Assembly (NCBI GenBank): GCA_029259835.1
Contig: JAJDEL010000101.1
Location: 1-12,200 of the forward strand
Direction: 5' to 3'
Length of the DNA: 12,200 nucleotides
From: Planctomicrobium sp.
GTDB taxonomy: Bacteria > Planctomycetota > Planctomycetia > Planctomycetales > Planctomycetaceae
Positions 1 through 7,832 of this stretch are shown one piece after another. The translations under genes and the position numbers were made by a program. The notes beneath the pieces were generated by a model. That model made no database searches and was not told the DNA's origin. It was given only the letters and a program-made list of their open reading frames with translations. Every line of letters starts with the position of its first letter. The stretch's first letter is position 1.

Positions 1-66
1 TTTTAAGATATTTCAAGCTTCTCTCGATGTTTACAATGAGGGTGAAAGCAATGTGGCGAGTTGAAC

Positions 67-1050
67 TTAACCTGCTTTAACATCCATTAAACAAATGCCG
101 AGGTGACTGTTGCCCAATGCACAGGCGACGAACTTTCCATCTGGTGAAAGATCGAAGTCGCGCACGTCGGATGGCATTTTGAGTTGGTGGAACGTTTCCT
201 TCTCGCCTGGTTTCCAGAAAAGAAGGTGTCCACCAGAACCGCCAGTGCTGCCGAGGATGAGGTTTTCAGGATGCAAGGCAACATTCCAGGAGACACCTTT
301 CAGCGGTCCTTTCGAAAGGTGTTCGATTGTCTGTGTTCCCTTGACGTAATCAAAGATCACAACACTTGGATTTCCGATGCCAGCAAACGCGTTCGAGACA
401 TTCGTAATCCCGGAACAGGCAAGTTGTTTACCGTCGGCGCTGAACATCATTCCGCGAAAGCCACCGATCTGAGCGTAGAATGATTTGTCGTATTTCGTGA
501 GCGTCTCTGCTTTCCAAGCACGTTTTTTCTCCCCGGTCGTGAGATCCCAATCGAAGATGTTGCCGTACAGATCTCCGGTGACGAGTGTTTTTCCGCTGGG
601 ATGAAACACGACGTTATAGACGTACGATTCGTGACCTTTGAATTCTTTTAGAAGGCTCCCGTCCGCAACTTTCCAGAGCTTGACAATTTTGTCGTTCCCA
701 ACCGATGCCAGAGTTGTTCCATCTGGGCTGATCGCGATTGATCGAATCCATCCGACGTGAGCATCAATTGTTCGCACTGCGGTCGGTTTTTCAGCGAGAG
801 CATCCCACCAGATAAGACGACCATCATAGCCGCCGGTGATCAGAGTCTTACCAGCATCAACAAATTCGAGTGTGCGTACCCAGGCATCCGTATCGAGGTC
901 GATTTTCGAACCATCCGCGACTTTGAAACGCCAGACCTTGTAGTCCTCCGAGCCGACGAAAACAAATTGTCCATCTGGACTGTACCTGCAAGACATTAGC
1001 GGACGGTCCGCTGTGTAATCCTTCGCAACGTGTGTTTTTGTAACGTCCAT
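67..1050 (-). CDS. WD40 repeat beta-propeller protein
   Basis: This is a 327-residue protein made almost wholly of WD40-type repeats. Roughly seven blades can be traced, near residues 14-46, 54-88, 97-130, 139-172, 192-235, 245-281 and 290-324. Recurring SPDG or HPSG turns (for example SPDG at 24-27, 108-111 and 302-305) and W-D, W-K or F-D strand ends mark them. The third and fourth blades are the most canonical. Seven blades would close one propeller, normally a protein-binding scaffold with no catalytic activity. No signal peptide or membrane segment is visible, so the product looks cytoplasmic although the three genes before it encode exported proteins. The start lies 9 bases after the stop of the ceramidase-like gene, and a purine-rich GAGAGAG at 1055-1061 overlaps that stop, so the two genes are very probably co-transcribed. 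The fold is secure; the partner is unknown. Confidence 0.9.
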   Translation of the reverse strand: MDVTKTHVAKDYTADRPLMSCRYSPDGQFVFVGSEDYKVWRFKVADGSKIDLDTDAWVRTLEFVDAGKTLITGGYDGRLIWWDALAEKPTAVRTIDAHVGWIRSIAISPDGTTLASVGNDKIVKLWKVADGSLLKEFKGHESYVYNVVFHPSGKTLVTGDLYGNIFDWDLTTGEKKRAWKAETLTKYDKSFYAQIGGFRGMMFSADGKQLACSGITNVSNAFAGIGNPSVVIFDYVKGTQTIEHLSKGPLKGVSWNVALHPENLILGSTGGSGGHLLFWKPGEKETFHQLKMPSDVRDFDLSPDGKFVACALGNSHLGICLMDVKAG

Positions 1051-1054
1051 TGAA

Positions 1055-1061
1055 CTCTCTC
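1055..1061 (-). promoter_or_regulatory. Possible ribosome binding site of the WD40 gene
   Basis: GAGAGAG lies 4 bases before the ATG and overlaps the TGA stop of the preceding gene. It matches the anti-Shine-Dalgarno sequence only partly. The arrangement would suit translational coupling. Confidence 0.35.
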
Positions 1062-3180
1062 AGTTCGTGTTCAAAGAGTAGATCTCAGTAGGCGTGAGGA
1101 CTCGATTGAAAATCGCGATTTCGTCGAGTCGGCCTTCCCAGTTCGATTCACTGTCGCACCGACCACCTAGAAAGAATTGATCGATTGAGACATCTGAACC
1201 GTTTGACTTCATTTCGATTTCCGGTGATGGGAATCCATTGAGATAGACTTTGATGTTCCCGTTATCGGAAGTCATCACAACATGATTCCAGGTCCAGCGC
1301 TGGATCTCTGTTTTGCCAGCGGAGGTCTCTGTTCCGGTGAGGAGGATGAGCTTTCCTGGGTGATTATCACCACCACCGATTCCAAGATGCTGACCAATCG
1401 TCGGCGCGGAATGACTACGACCATGAGAGAACATCCAGCCGGTCACTTCGCGAGCGTCGGTCGGCATTCCATTCCAGAGCCACATGGAAACGGAATAGTC
1501 GCCATCGATTTCATCGAGTTGAACCTGCATTCGTCCACCAGCGAAGTGAGCGGACCGATTCTTTTCACCATCTGAACAGAATCGTTCCGATTCAGTCCCC
1601 TCAAGGAAATAAGCAACTCCGATTTCGTAGGCCCCGTGGTGTTCGTTGCCAGATGAGTCTTTTGAAATTGGACCAGCCATTTCACCCATCCGCCAGTACG
1701 CGGTTGGTTTGAGATCAAGAACTGCTTGTGCGGCAGACCCGATGCTTTGTTTGTATTTCGCAGCGGTTTTCCCAGATGCCTGTTCTAATAACTGTAAAGC
1801 GGTTGCGGCGATGATGGGTTCCGCCTGAATTTCCAACCCGGCTGATCTGGCAGGCCAGGTGTTGTAACCGCCGAAGTGGTGCTGTTCTGGAGGTGGGATA
1901 TAACCATCGCCACCATTTGCGAGTTCGATGACCATCGTCTGCGGCAATGGACTGTTGAGTTTTACTTTCAGGCCGGTCAGTGCGTAGGTTTCGTTCGGAG
2001 TCGTAGCGATCCCGATATTCCCAATGCGAATCCCCTGAACGACGATTTCCGTTGATTGCAATTCGTGGAGAATGATTTGTTCGAGAGCGTAAACTTCAGG
2101 CTGAGTCTTCGGTGGTCGACCACCCATTTCGGAGACGACTTTGGTTGCCCACTCTAATCGTTCGACGTTCGGAACGCGGTACTTCAATTGCAAGCGAGCT
2201 TCCGCCATCGCGACTGTTGAGTCTTCTTCGTACTCAATTTTCTTGTACGCATCCAACGCAATATCGAGCAGACCTTCGGTGAAGGTGTCGATGGTGAAGT
2301 CTTTTGCTTTCGGATCGTAAGTTTTGTAATCGCGTCTCCAGATATCGCCGCTGCATCCGTGGGACATCATCCCGACAAACGGTGGGTGATCTTCTGACTC
2401 TTCCGGTGCGAGGCGTTTTCGAAGTCCGTTTGAAAACCGACCGAAGTAATCAGCGCCGAGGGCTTTGTCACCGAAGTAGTGCATCGAAAAATTTGCAATC
2501 ACCGCAATAGGACGGCCATCCGGGGACTGGAATGAAATAATCGACAGATCGGGATCTTCAGGTCCAGACTCTCCTGTCACAAGACTGTGATCACGACCAG
2601 CGTGCATGTTCGCACGAACTGTTGGGTTGCCAAACGGGTCGTTTGCCAGTCGATCTGGTCGACGAATCCAACGACGTAATGCCGTGAACTCCGGTGCATG
2701 ACCGAGTCCCCAACCCACCTTTGCTGGAGCGAGATTCTTTTCTGCGTCGACAAAACTCTGAACCAGTTTCTCGCGCAAGAAGGCGACATATTTCTCGTCG
2801 GCGTCGGTTCCGAGTGCCCCCATTGACGATGGTGCTGTGTGTGTATGAGTTGCGGAAATCAGGATTCGATCCGCCTTCAGCCCGGTTTTTAAAGCCGTGA
2901 GTGCTTTGACATCGTCAATCAATGGACGTGGTAGCATGCAGCTATCGACAACACTGATCGCGATTCGTTCGTTTCCATCATCGATCACAATCGTGCGAGC
3001 GTTGACCTTGTTGTTCACTTCCGAAACGGACCGAGAGAGCATTCCTCCGTTGACGAAAACCGGAAACTCGACAGGCGTGACATCGGTCACGGTCGCTCCA
3101 ACTTTCAGTTCTGCCTGAATCGAGAGCGGGCAACAAACGGCAACAGCAACGACACAGTAGCATTTCCAAAATCGGACCAT
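1060..3180 (-). CDS. Exported neutral/alkaline ceramidase-like hydrolase with C-terminal LamG domain
   Basis: This 706-residue protein starts with a signal peptide (hydrophobic residues about 8-22, likely cut after IQA at 21-23). Residues about 24-465 resemble the neutral/alkaline non-lysosomal ceramidase family: the ATHTHTAP motif at 110-117, a second histidine in NFSMHYFG (H234), PNET at 395-398 (E397) and GYIPP at 426-430 (Y427) fit the family's zinc-site histidines, glutamate and tyrosine. The family's usual G-D-x-S-P-N serine motif reads SHGCSGDIW at 273-281, so the serine nucleophile is not where expected; amide hydrolysis of ceramide should not be assumed. Residues about 487-705 form a LamG/concanavalin A-like domain (AYWRMGE, YSVSMWLWN, WNHVVMTSDNGNIKVYLNG, GRLDEIAIFNRVL), which usually binds sugar or helps adhesion. 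A GGGGGGA lies 9 bases before the ATG. It sits between the DUF1501 and WD40 genes. Fold calls are firm; the substrate is unknown. Confidence 0.85.
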   Translation of the reverse strand: MVRFWKCYCVVAVAVCCPLSIQAELKVGATVTDVTPVEFPVFVNGGMLSRSVSEVNNKVNARTIVIDDGNERIAISVVDSCMLPRPLIDDVKALTALKTGLKADRILISATHTHTAPSSMGALGTDADEKYVAFLREKLVQSFVDAEKNLAPAKVGWGLGHAPEFTALRRWIRRPDRLANDPFGNPTVRANMHAGRDHSLVTGESGPEDPDLSIISFQSPDGRPIAVIANFSMHYFGDKALGADYFGRFSNGLRKRLAPEESEDHPPFVGMMSHGCSGDIWRRDYKTYDPKAKDFTIDTFTEGLLDIALDAYKKIEYEEDSTVAMAEARLQLKYRVPNVERLEWATKVVSEMGGRPPKTQPEVYALEQIILHELQSTEIVVQGIRIGNIGIATTPNETYALTGLKVKLNSPLPQTMVIELANGGDGYIPPPEQHHFGGYNTWPARSAGLEIQAEPIIAATALQLLEQASGKTAAKYKQSIGSAAQAVLDLKPTAYWRMGEMAGPISKDSSGNEHHGAYEIGVAYFLEGTESERFCSDGEKNRSAHFAGGRMQVQLDEIDGDYSVSMWLWNGMPTDAREVTGWMFSHGRSHSAPTIGQHLGIGGGDNHPGKLILLTGTETSAGKTEIQRWTWNHVVMTSDNGNIKVYLNGFPSPEIEMKSNGSDVSIDQFFLGGRCDSESNWEGRLDEIAIFNRVLTPTEIYSLNTN

Positions 3181-3204
3181 GCTTGAGAATCCCCCCGGAT
3201 AATA

Positions 3205-3255
3205 GACAGTTTTGTTAGCTGTCCGTGGTATAACGAATTGTCGAGCAAATTGCTC
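3205..3255. other. Two short inverted repeats between the DUF1501 and ceramidase-like genes
   Basis: The 103-base gap between the two genes holds GACAG (3205-3209) facing CTGTC (3219-3223) over a 9-base loop, and an odd palindrome GAGCAA-A-TTGCTC at 3243-3255. Neither has a GC-rich stem followed by a T run on the minus strand, so neither is a standard intrinsic terminator. They could be processing sites or operator sequences, or chance. Confidence 0.3.
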
Positions 3256-3283
3256 AGAATAGATCTGTCATTGAGACGAAGGG

Positions 3284-4555
3284 TCAGGCGATCAATTCGC
3301 TAATGACAGCACGAGATGGATCAGCGAGCGGTAATTCTCGACCACCGATGTTGAAGAACGATGACGAATCGAGTCCGAGTGCCGATAAGTATGTATGGAA
3401 AAGGTGACCATGATCGACTTCGCGGTCAATCACTTTGGTTCCGTTTTCGTTCGTTTTCCCGATGACCGCTCCTGGTTGGATCTTCGCTCCACCAAGGCAA
3501 ACAGACCATGCAGTTCCCCAATGGTCGCGACCGTATCGAACGTTAATCTTCGGCGTTCTGCCAAACTCTGACATTACCACGACCAGAGTTGTCTTTAGCA
3601 TCCCACGTTCGTGCAAGTCAGAGATTAAAGTTGCAAACGGCTGATCAAACTCACCCATTTGTTCGAGATGGAAATTGAAGTTCTCGTTGTGCGTGTCGTA
3701 GTTCGTGTGCGAAATTTGCACGAACGGGATGTCATTTTCAAGCAGTCGACGCGCCATCAGGCAATGCTTTCCGAAATCGTGTTTGCCGTACTTTGCCTGG
3801 TCGGCGGCGGACTCCAGATTGACATCGAAAACGTCTCGCTTCTCCATGAGTTGCAAAGCTTGTTCGTAGCTTTGTGTATAGACATCCGTCTCGGCGGTGC
3901 GACGTGTCGAAAAGAAGCGATCATTCGCTTTGCGGCGTAAATTCTGGCGTAACTTGTCGACATCGGCGGTGAGTGAATCGATGCGTGCGGAATTTGCTGG
4001 AGGTTTTCCATCAACCCCAATGCTGTTGTACTTCGGTCCGAGATACGCGGCATCGCTGCCGCGTCCACCGCCACCGACTCGAATGAAACCTGGCAGCGGA
4101 GAGTTTGCCCGTTCCAAACTTCTAGCACAGACGGCTCCAAGTTCCGGGTAGTCCACGCCCGGCATTTGGCTGCGACCATGCACCATTTGATACTTGCCTT
4201 TGCCGTGGTCGCCGTTTTTCGTATTGATGCTACGAACCAGAGAGAGTTTGTCCATATGCTTCGCTGTATGGGGCAGTAATTCAGAGATGTGAATTCCAGG
4301 CACCGCAGTCGGAATCGCGCGGAACGGCCCACCTGTATCAGTTTTCGGTTTCGGATCCCACGTCTCCAGTTGGCTCACACCACCTGAGAGATACACCACC
4401 AGTACCCGCATCTGATTCGTCTTCAAATGCTCTGCGGCTTGACCTTGAGTCAATGCTCCGAGTCCTCCGACGACGAATCCGCCTCCGAGTGCTCCCAGAA
4501 ACTGACGACGTGCCAGTAAGTGGGAATCCGTTCCGCATGCGTATGTGCATTTCAT
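3284..4555 (-). CDS. DUF1501 family protein with Tat signal
   Basis: This 423-residue protein has a twin-arginine type leader (ARRQFLGALGG, arginines at 16-17, then a glycine/alanine-rich hydrophobic stretch to about residue 35), so it is probably exported folded. The body matches the DUF1501 family, which shares the alkaline phosphatase/sulfatase fold. Family marks are VVYLSGGVSQLETWDPKP (53-70), HTNYDTHNENF (283-293), MSEFGRTP (328-335), GRDHW (342-346) and the histidine cluster in VDHGHLFHT (380-388). These histidines and aspartates are the likely metal ligands. The length is normal for the family. The enzymatic activity of DUF1501 proteins is not established, so hydrolysis of a phosphate or sulfate ester is only a fold-based inference. 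The gene follows the PSCyt2/PSD1 gene after 96 bases, the usual order in planctomycetes. No strong Shine-Dalgarno sequence precedes the ATG. Confidence 0.92.
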   Translation of the reverse strand: MKCTYACGTDSHLLARRQFLGALGGGFVVGGLGALTQGQAAEHLKTNQMRVLVVYLSGGVSQLETWDPKPKTDTGGPFRAIPTAVPGIHISELLPHTAKHMDKLSLVRSINTKNGDHGKGKYQMVHGRSQMPGVDYPELGAVCARSLERANSPLPGFIRVGGGGRGSDAAYLGPKYNSIGVDGKPPANSARIDSLTADVDKLRQNLRRKANDRFFSTRRTAETDVYTQSYEQALQLMEKRDVFDVNLESAADQAKYGKHDFGKHCLMARRLLENDIPFVQISHTNYDTHNENFNFHLEQMGEFDQPFATLISDLHERGMLKTTLVVVMSEFGRTPKINVRYGRDHWGTAWSVCLGGAKIQPGAVIGKTNENGTKVIDREVDHGHLFHTYLSALGLDSSSFFNIGGRELPLADPSRAVISELIA

Positions 4556-4613
4556 GGTGAAATCTCGTTGGGGGGGATTGAGAGTGGTCAGTCGGCGGGA
4601 GCAAGTGGTTTCT

Positions 4614-4641
4614 GCCTACCCACTACCAACTATTCACTACC
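4614..4641. repeat. Degenerate heptamer tandem repeat, four units
   Basis: Read on the plus strand, four consecutive 7-base units can be laid out: GCCTACC, CACTACC, AACTATT, CACTACC (on the minus strand GGTAGTG-like). Two units are identical and the other two differ at two or three positions. It lies in the 96-base gap between the PSCyt2/PSD1 and DUF1501 genes. Short tandem heptamers of this sort are often spread through intergenic DNA; whether this one is repeated elsewhere cannot be seen here. Confidence 0.4.
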
Positions 4642-4651
4642 GACTTCTTCA

Positions 4652-7531
4652 TCAATACTGAAATCGAAATTCTGCGGAAGTGATCAGTGACCAGGCGAGT
4701 TCCTGAACGGCTGCGACTTTCGCATCTTTTCTTTGAGTGAGGTAATTGGTGACATCTTTAATTTCTATTTCCGTCGGGGTACGACAGAAGACAGACAAGT
4801 ACAGTTCGTTGGCGAGTGCAATAGGATCTTCCATCTTATTGAGTCGGCCTGTCAAGTTTCCACCGGATGGAGAGAGCCAGCTTCGTAGTTCGCCGCCGTT
4901 CGAGAAGAACAATGCCTGCTCTGCAGTTGCGAAAAATTCAGTTTGTGGTTGCCCTTTCCCGGCTCCAAAGAGTTGGACAAATCGAGTCACATTATTTCTG
5001 AGCGAAGCGTAGGTTGCCGCATCGATTTCTTGTTCACGCGCTGTAACTTTCGCGGCGTCTTTTTTGTCCTCTTCGGAGAGAGGCTTGGCTTTGTTCAGCT
5101 TTGCGGCTTCGGCTGTACGTTGTCGCACTCGTTGTCCGGTCGCCATCAGGACGCTCCAGCCGAGTTGTTCAGGCGTGAGCGAAACGACTTCTGCTGCGTT
5201 AAGACGAGCGGAAGATTGCTCGATGATTGTCGCCCAGGTACTCGTTTGAGACTTTCGACTTTGTTCAAGTTGCGTTCGTGCCGAACTCAATTGCGCTCCG
5301 AGTGAAGTGATCAGTTTGGTGTGTTCAGTGAGGTTGGCTTGTGCAGTCTCGAGATTTCCGGTGGCGGTCACGACAGCTTTTGCTTTCACGTCAAAGTCGG
5401 CTTTCTCAGTGTTTCGCTGCGTTTCCAGTTTTGCGATCTCTCCATCTTTTGTCGCGATGGATTTAGAAACCTCATCTTGAGCCGCAGCGAGACTGTTTTC
5501 ACCTTCCAGACGTTTTGCTGCTTCCTGAAGTTTTGCGAGTGATTCGGCGAGTAAGGCTTTCGTTTTTCGTTGTTCAGTGAGACCAGCATCACTTTTCTGG
5601 ACAATTTGCTGAGCGAGTGTCATCGCTGCTTGCGCTGCGGTCGTAGTTGCTTGTGAGTCGGCGACAGCTTTCTCGAACGTTGGCATCGCCGTCTTTGCTG
5701 CCAGGTGTGATTGTTCGATTGTTGGAATCTGTTTTGTGAGCGTCTCGATTACCTGTTGTAGCTCTTGGTACTCAACCAGTGCTGTCAGTTCGGTCGCTTT
5801 CTGCGTTGCCATCGCCGCCGCTTTACGATGTTTCGCTGCGATGCCGCGTTGGTTAATCATTTCCGAACGCAGTGTGCGAACCTTCTCTTCCGCAGGTTGA
5901 GCGGCGGCAATTGCACTGTCCGTGGCGGTTTGAGTCGTTTTGAGTTTCGCCTCAGCTGTCGTGAGTGTTGCAACTTCGCCCTTTTCAGCGGTTTGTGATT
6001 TCACAACCTCTGCGTTGTATGCCGCCAATTTTTTTAGAATTGTTGCTGCCGTTGCTGCAAGCTCTTTGTCTTCTTTGATTGCCTCGGAAGCCTGCTTGAT
6101 TTTCTCATTCGCGTCTGCGATCAGTTTCACCTTGACCTGTTTGCCAGCGATCTCTTTCTTGCGAGCGTCGACTTTCACCTTCGCGGCATCGCGAACTTTC
6201 AGTGCTGCCGTGACAGCTTTGTTCGCGGCATCGATTGCTGTGCGAAGCGGCTTCACGACTGCAAACGCGGCGTCCAGTTTTTCAGTCGCGGCATCGACTT
6301 GTTCATCGGCAGCGTAAGAGAGCTTCAATTGCTCTTTCGAAGTTGCCTCAAGAGCAGCAAGTTGCTTCTTTGATTCGTCGACAGAAGGCATCGCAACAGG
6401 GAGTTGTGCGGACCGTTGGTAAGTTTCGCTCAATGCGATTTCGCGGAGAAACGACTTCACGTCGTACTTACCTGTCGCGAATTGATTCGTGATGAGTTCG
6501 AGCAATTCCGGATTCGAAGGGGGATTGCCAGAGTGATGCAAATCGACGGGATGGACAATTCCTCTTCCCAGCATGTGCGCCCAGAGGCGATTCGCAATGT
6601 TTCTGTCGAACGCCTTCGTGGGATTCGTTGTAACGGCAGCGGAAAGTTTGGCGATGCGGCTGTATTTGGCGATGTGACGAACGTTCTTGGCAGGAGCAAC
6701 GTGGTAACGCTCACCCGGCTTAAGTGCTGCCTCAACGACTTCGTCTCCTTCCATAACACGCGGACCAGTCATGCTGGCGCGGTCTGTGAAAACCGATTGA
6801 AACGTCGCTTCTCCTTCTGCTTTTTCAGCAATGAGGGCAGGTTTCTTTTTGTCTGGTTGAAACAGACTTGCACGCACGACGAATGCTTGTAGTCCGTAAT
6901 AATCTTCTTGATGGTAGTCGTCGATGTTCGGATGGTTATGACATTGAGCGCACTGCAAATCGACACCAAAGAAAACACGCCCAATCTCGCGCGTGAGCAA
7001 GTTCGGCTCCATGTCACGTTCCAGGTAAAACGCGGCGGCAGGTCGTTTCTTTTCTTCGGTCCCGTCTGCGGCGAGAATCTCTTGGGAAAGTTGAAGGTAG
7101 GATTTACCGTCTCGGAAAGATTGTTCGAGGTAAGTTCGGAATTCGTCGGACTTCACGTGTTTACCGCCTCTGCGTTCCATCATCATCACGTCGAAAGTGA
7201 CTGCCATATGTCGAGCAAAATCCGGGCTGGCAAGAAGCCTGTCGACCAAGACCTGTCGCTTTTGTGGGTTCGGTTCGGCAAGGAATGGTTTAGTTTCTGT
7301 GATAGTCGGAATGCGCCCAATCAGATCAAGATAAACTCGGCGCGCAAATGTTGCATCGTCAATCTTTTCAGCAACAGGTCCAAATTGCGAGGCTTGCAAG
7401 AGTGAGTCGATTTGAGCGTGCAGAGATGGAGGTGTTGCTTCTTCAGCTTGAAGATTTTGATGGATGCAACAGAATCCGATCGTTGCTATGGCGATGAACG
7501 CGAGCGTTCTTTGAGGAAGGAGGTGGGACAT
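4652..7531 (-). CDS. PSCyt2/PSD1 (DUF1549-DUF1553) exported protein with long coiled-coil insert
   Basis: Numbered from the ATG at 7531 the protein has 959 residues. A signal peptide is visible (LAFIAIATIGFCC, likely cut near LQA at residues 27-29). The DUF1549 (PSCyt2) domain covers about residues 38-220 and holds the cytochrome-type motif CAQCHNHP at 194-201, which could bind a covalent haem, followed by DDYYGLQAF-like family residues. The DUF1553 (PSD1) domain begins near FDRNIANRLWAHMLGRG (308-324) and runs to SETYQRSA (368-375). It is then interrupted by about 380 residues (385-763) of alanine-, lysine-, glutamate- and threonine-rich sequence with strong helical coiled-coil character, and resumes at LTPEQLG (785-791), ending with the typical family tail (FFSNGGELRSWL, ALANELYLSVFCRTPTE, WSLITSAEF). 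A GTG at 7618 would add 29 residues ahead of the signal peptide, so I prefer 7531. This is the first gene of a likely four-gene operon. Confidence 0.9.
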   Translation of the reverse strand: MSHLLPQRTLAFIAIATIGFCCIHQNLQAEEATPPSLHAQIDSLLQASQFGPVAEKIDDATFARRVYLDLIGRIPTITETKPFLAEPNPQKRQVLVDRLLASPDFARHMAVTFDVMMMERRGGKHVKSDEFRTYLEQSFRDGKSYLQLSQEILAADGTEEKKRPAAAFYLERDMEPNLLTREIGRVFFGVDLQCAQCHNHPNIDDYHQEDYYGLQAFVVRASLFQPDKKKPALIAEKAEGEATFQSVFTDRASMTGPRVMEGDEVVEAALKPGERYHVAPAKNVRHIAKYSRIAKLSAAVTTNPTKAFDRNIANRLWAHMLGRGIVHPVDLHHSGNPPSNPELLELITNQFATGKYDVKSFLREIALSETYQRSAQLPVAMPSVDESKKQLAALEATSKEQLKLSYAADEQVDAATEKLDAAFAVVKPLRTAIDAANKAVTAALKVRDAAKVKVDARKKEIAGKQVKVKLIADANEKIKQASEAIKEDKELAATAATILKKLAAYNAEVVKSQTAEKGEVATLTTAEAKLKTTQTATDSAIAAAQPAEEKVRTLRSEMINQRGIAAKHRKAAAMATQKATELTALVEYQELQQVIETLTKQIPTIEQSHLAAKTAMPTFEKAVADSQATTTAAQAAMTLAQQIVQKSDAGLTEQRKTKALLAESLAKLQEAAKRLEGENSLAAAQDEVSKSIATKDGEIAKLETQRNTEKADFDVKAKAVVTATGNLETAQANLTEHTKLITSLGAQLSSARTQLEQSRKSQTSTWATIIEQSSARLNAAEVVSLTPEQLGWSVLMATGQRVRQRTAEAAKLNKAKPLSEEDKKDAAKVTAREQEIDAATYASLRNNVTRFVQLFGAGKGQPQTEFFATAEQALFFSNGGELRSWLSPSGGNLTGRLNKMEDPIALANELYLSVFCRTPTEIEIKDVTNYLTQRKDAKVAAVQELAWSLITSAEFRFQY

Positions 7532-7832
7532 TGTGCCGACCAATTTATTGAGTCGGGCTGTTGCAGTGGATACAAGCAGCCGAATATGGGAGGGAAGTGA
7601 AACGATATCAACGCTCACCGATACTTGTAAGGGTAAGCCGCAGGACGAATCAAGTCAATAAAAATGGTAATTTTCAAGGGTGACGAGGAGATACACTTGT
7701 AGGAAAGAGTTGGATTAAGAGGACGAAAGTTGCTCGAAATCTGGTGATTATTGCAGTTGAGAAGAGCGGGGTTTTCGGTGTGCAAAAATTCAAGCCTCAA
7801 TTCGAACAATTTCGTCATAGACATTAGCGGTA
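7532..7832. other. Non-coding gap of about 300 bases upstream of the PSCyt2/PSD1 gene
   Basis: This stretch lies between the stop of the membrane-protein gene and the preferred start of the PSCyt2/PSD1 gene. It is AT-rich and holds a candidate promoter (listed separately). A similar string occurs twice on the minus strand, TTACAAGTATC and CTACAAGTGTATC, about 60 bases apart. I see no RNA gene or convincing terminator here. Confidence 0.5.
7630..7658 (-). promoter_or_regulatory. Candidate sigma-70 type promoter of the PSCyt2/PSD1 operon
   Basis: On the minus strand TTGACT (7658-7653, five of six matches to TTGACA) is followed after exactly 17 bases by TACCCT (7635-7630, three of six matches to TATAAT). 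Transcription would begin near 7622, leaving a leader of about 90 bases before the ATG at 7531 but almost none before the GTG at 7618. That supports the shorter start. The -10 box is weak. Confidence 0.35.

Noticed and set aside
3757..4332. A 191-codon minus-strand frame inside the DUF1501 gene.
   Set aside because: It is an out-of-frame reading of a gene whose own frame carries clear family motifs throughout.
5940..6317. A plus-strand frame of 125 codons rich in Ala, Ser and Phe, resembling membrane protein sequence.
   Set aside because: It is the antisense shadow of the Ala/Lys/Glu-rich coiled-coil, whose codons read as Phe/Ser/Ala on the other strand.
7615..7824. A 69-codon minus-strand frame that fills the gap between the membrane-protein and PSCyt2/PSD1 genes; its TGA overlaps the GTG at 7618.
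   Set aside because: It has no ribosome binding site, its composition is unlike a structured protein, it contains the candidate promoter, and the overlap depends on a GTG start that puts 29 residues ahead of a signal peptide.
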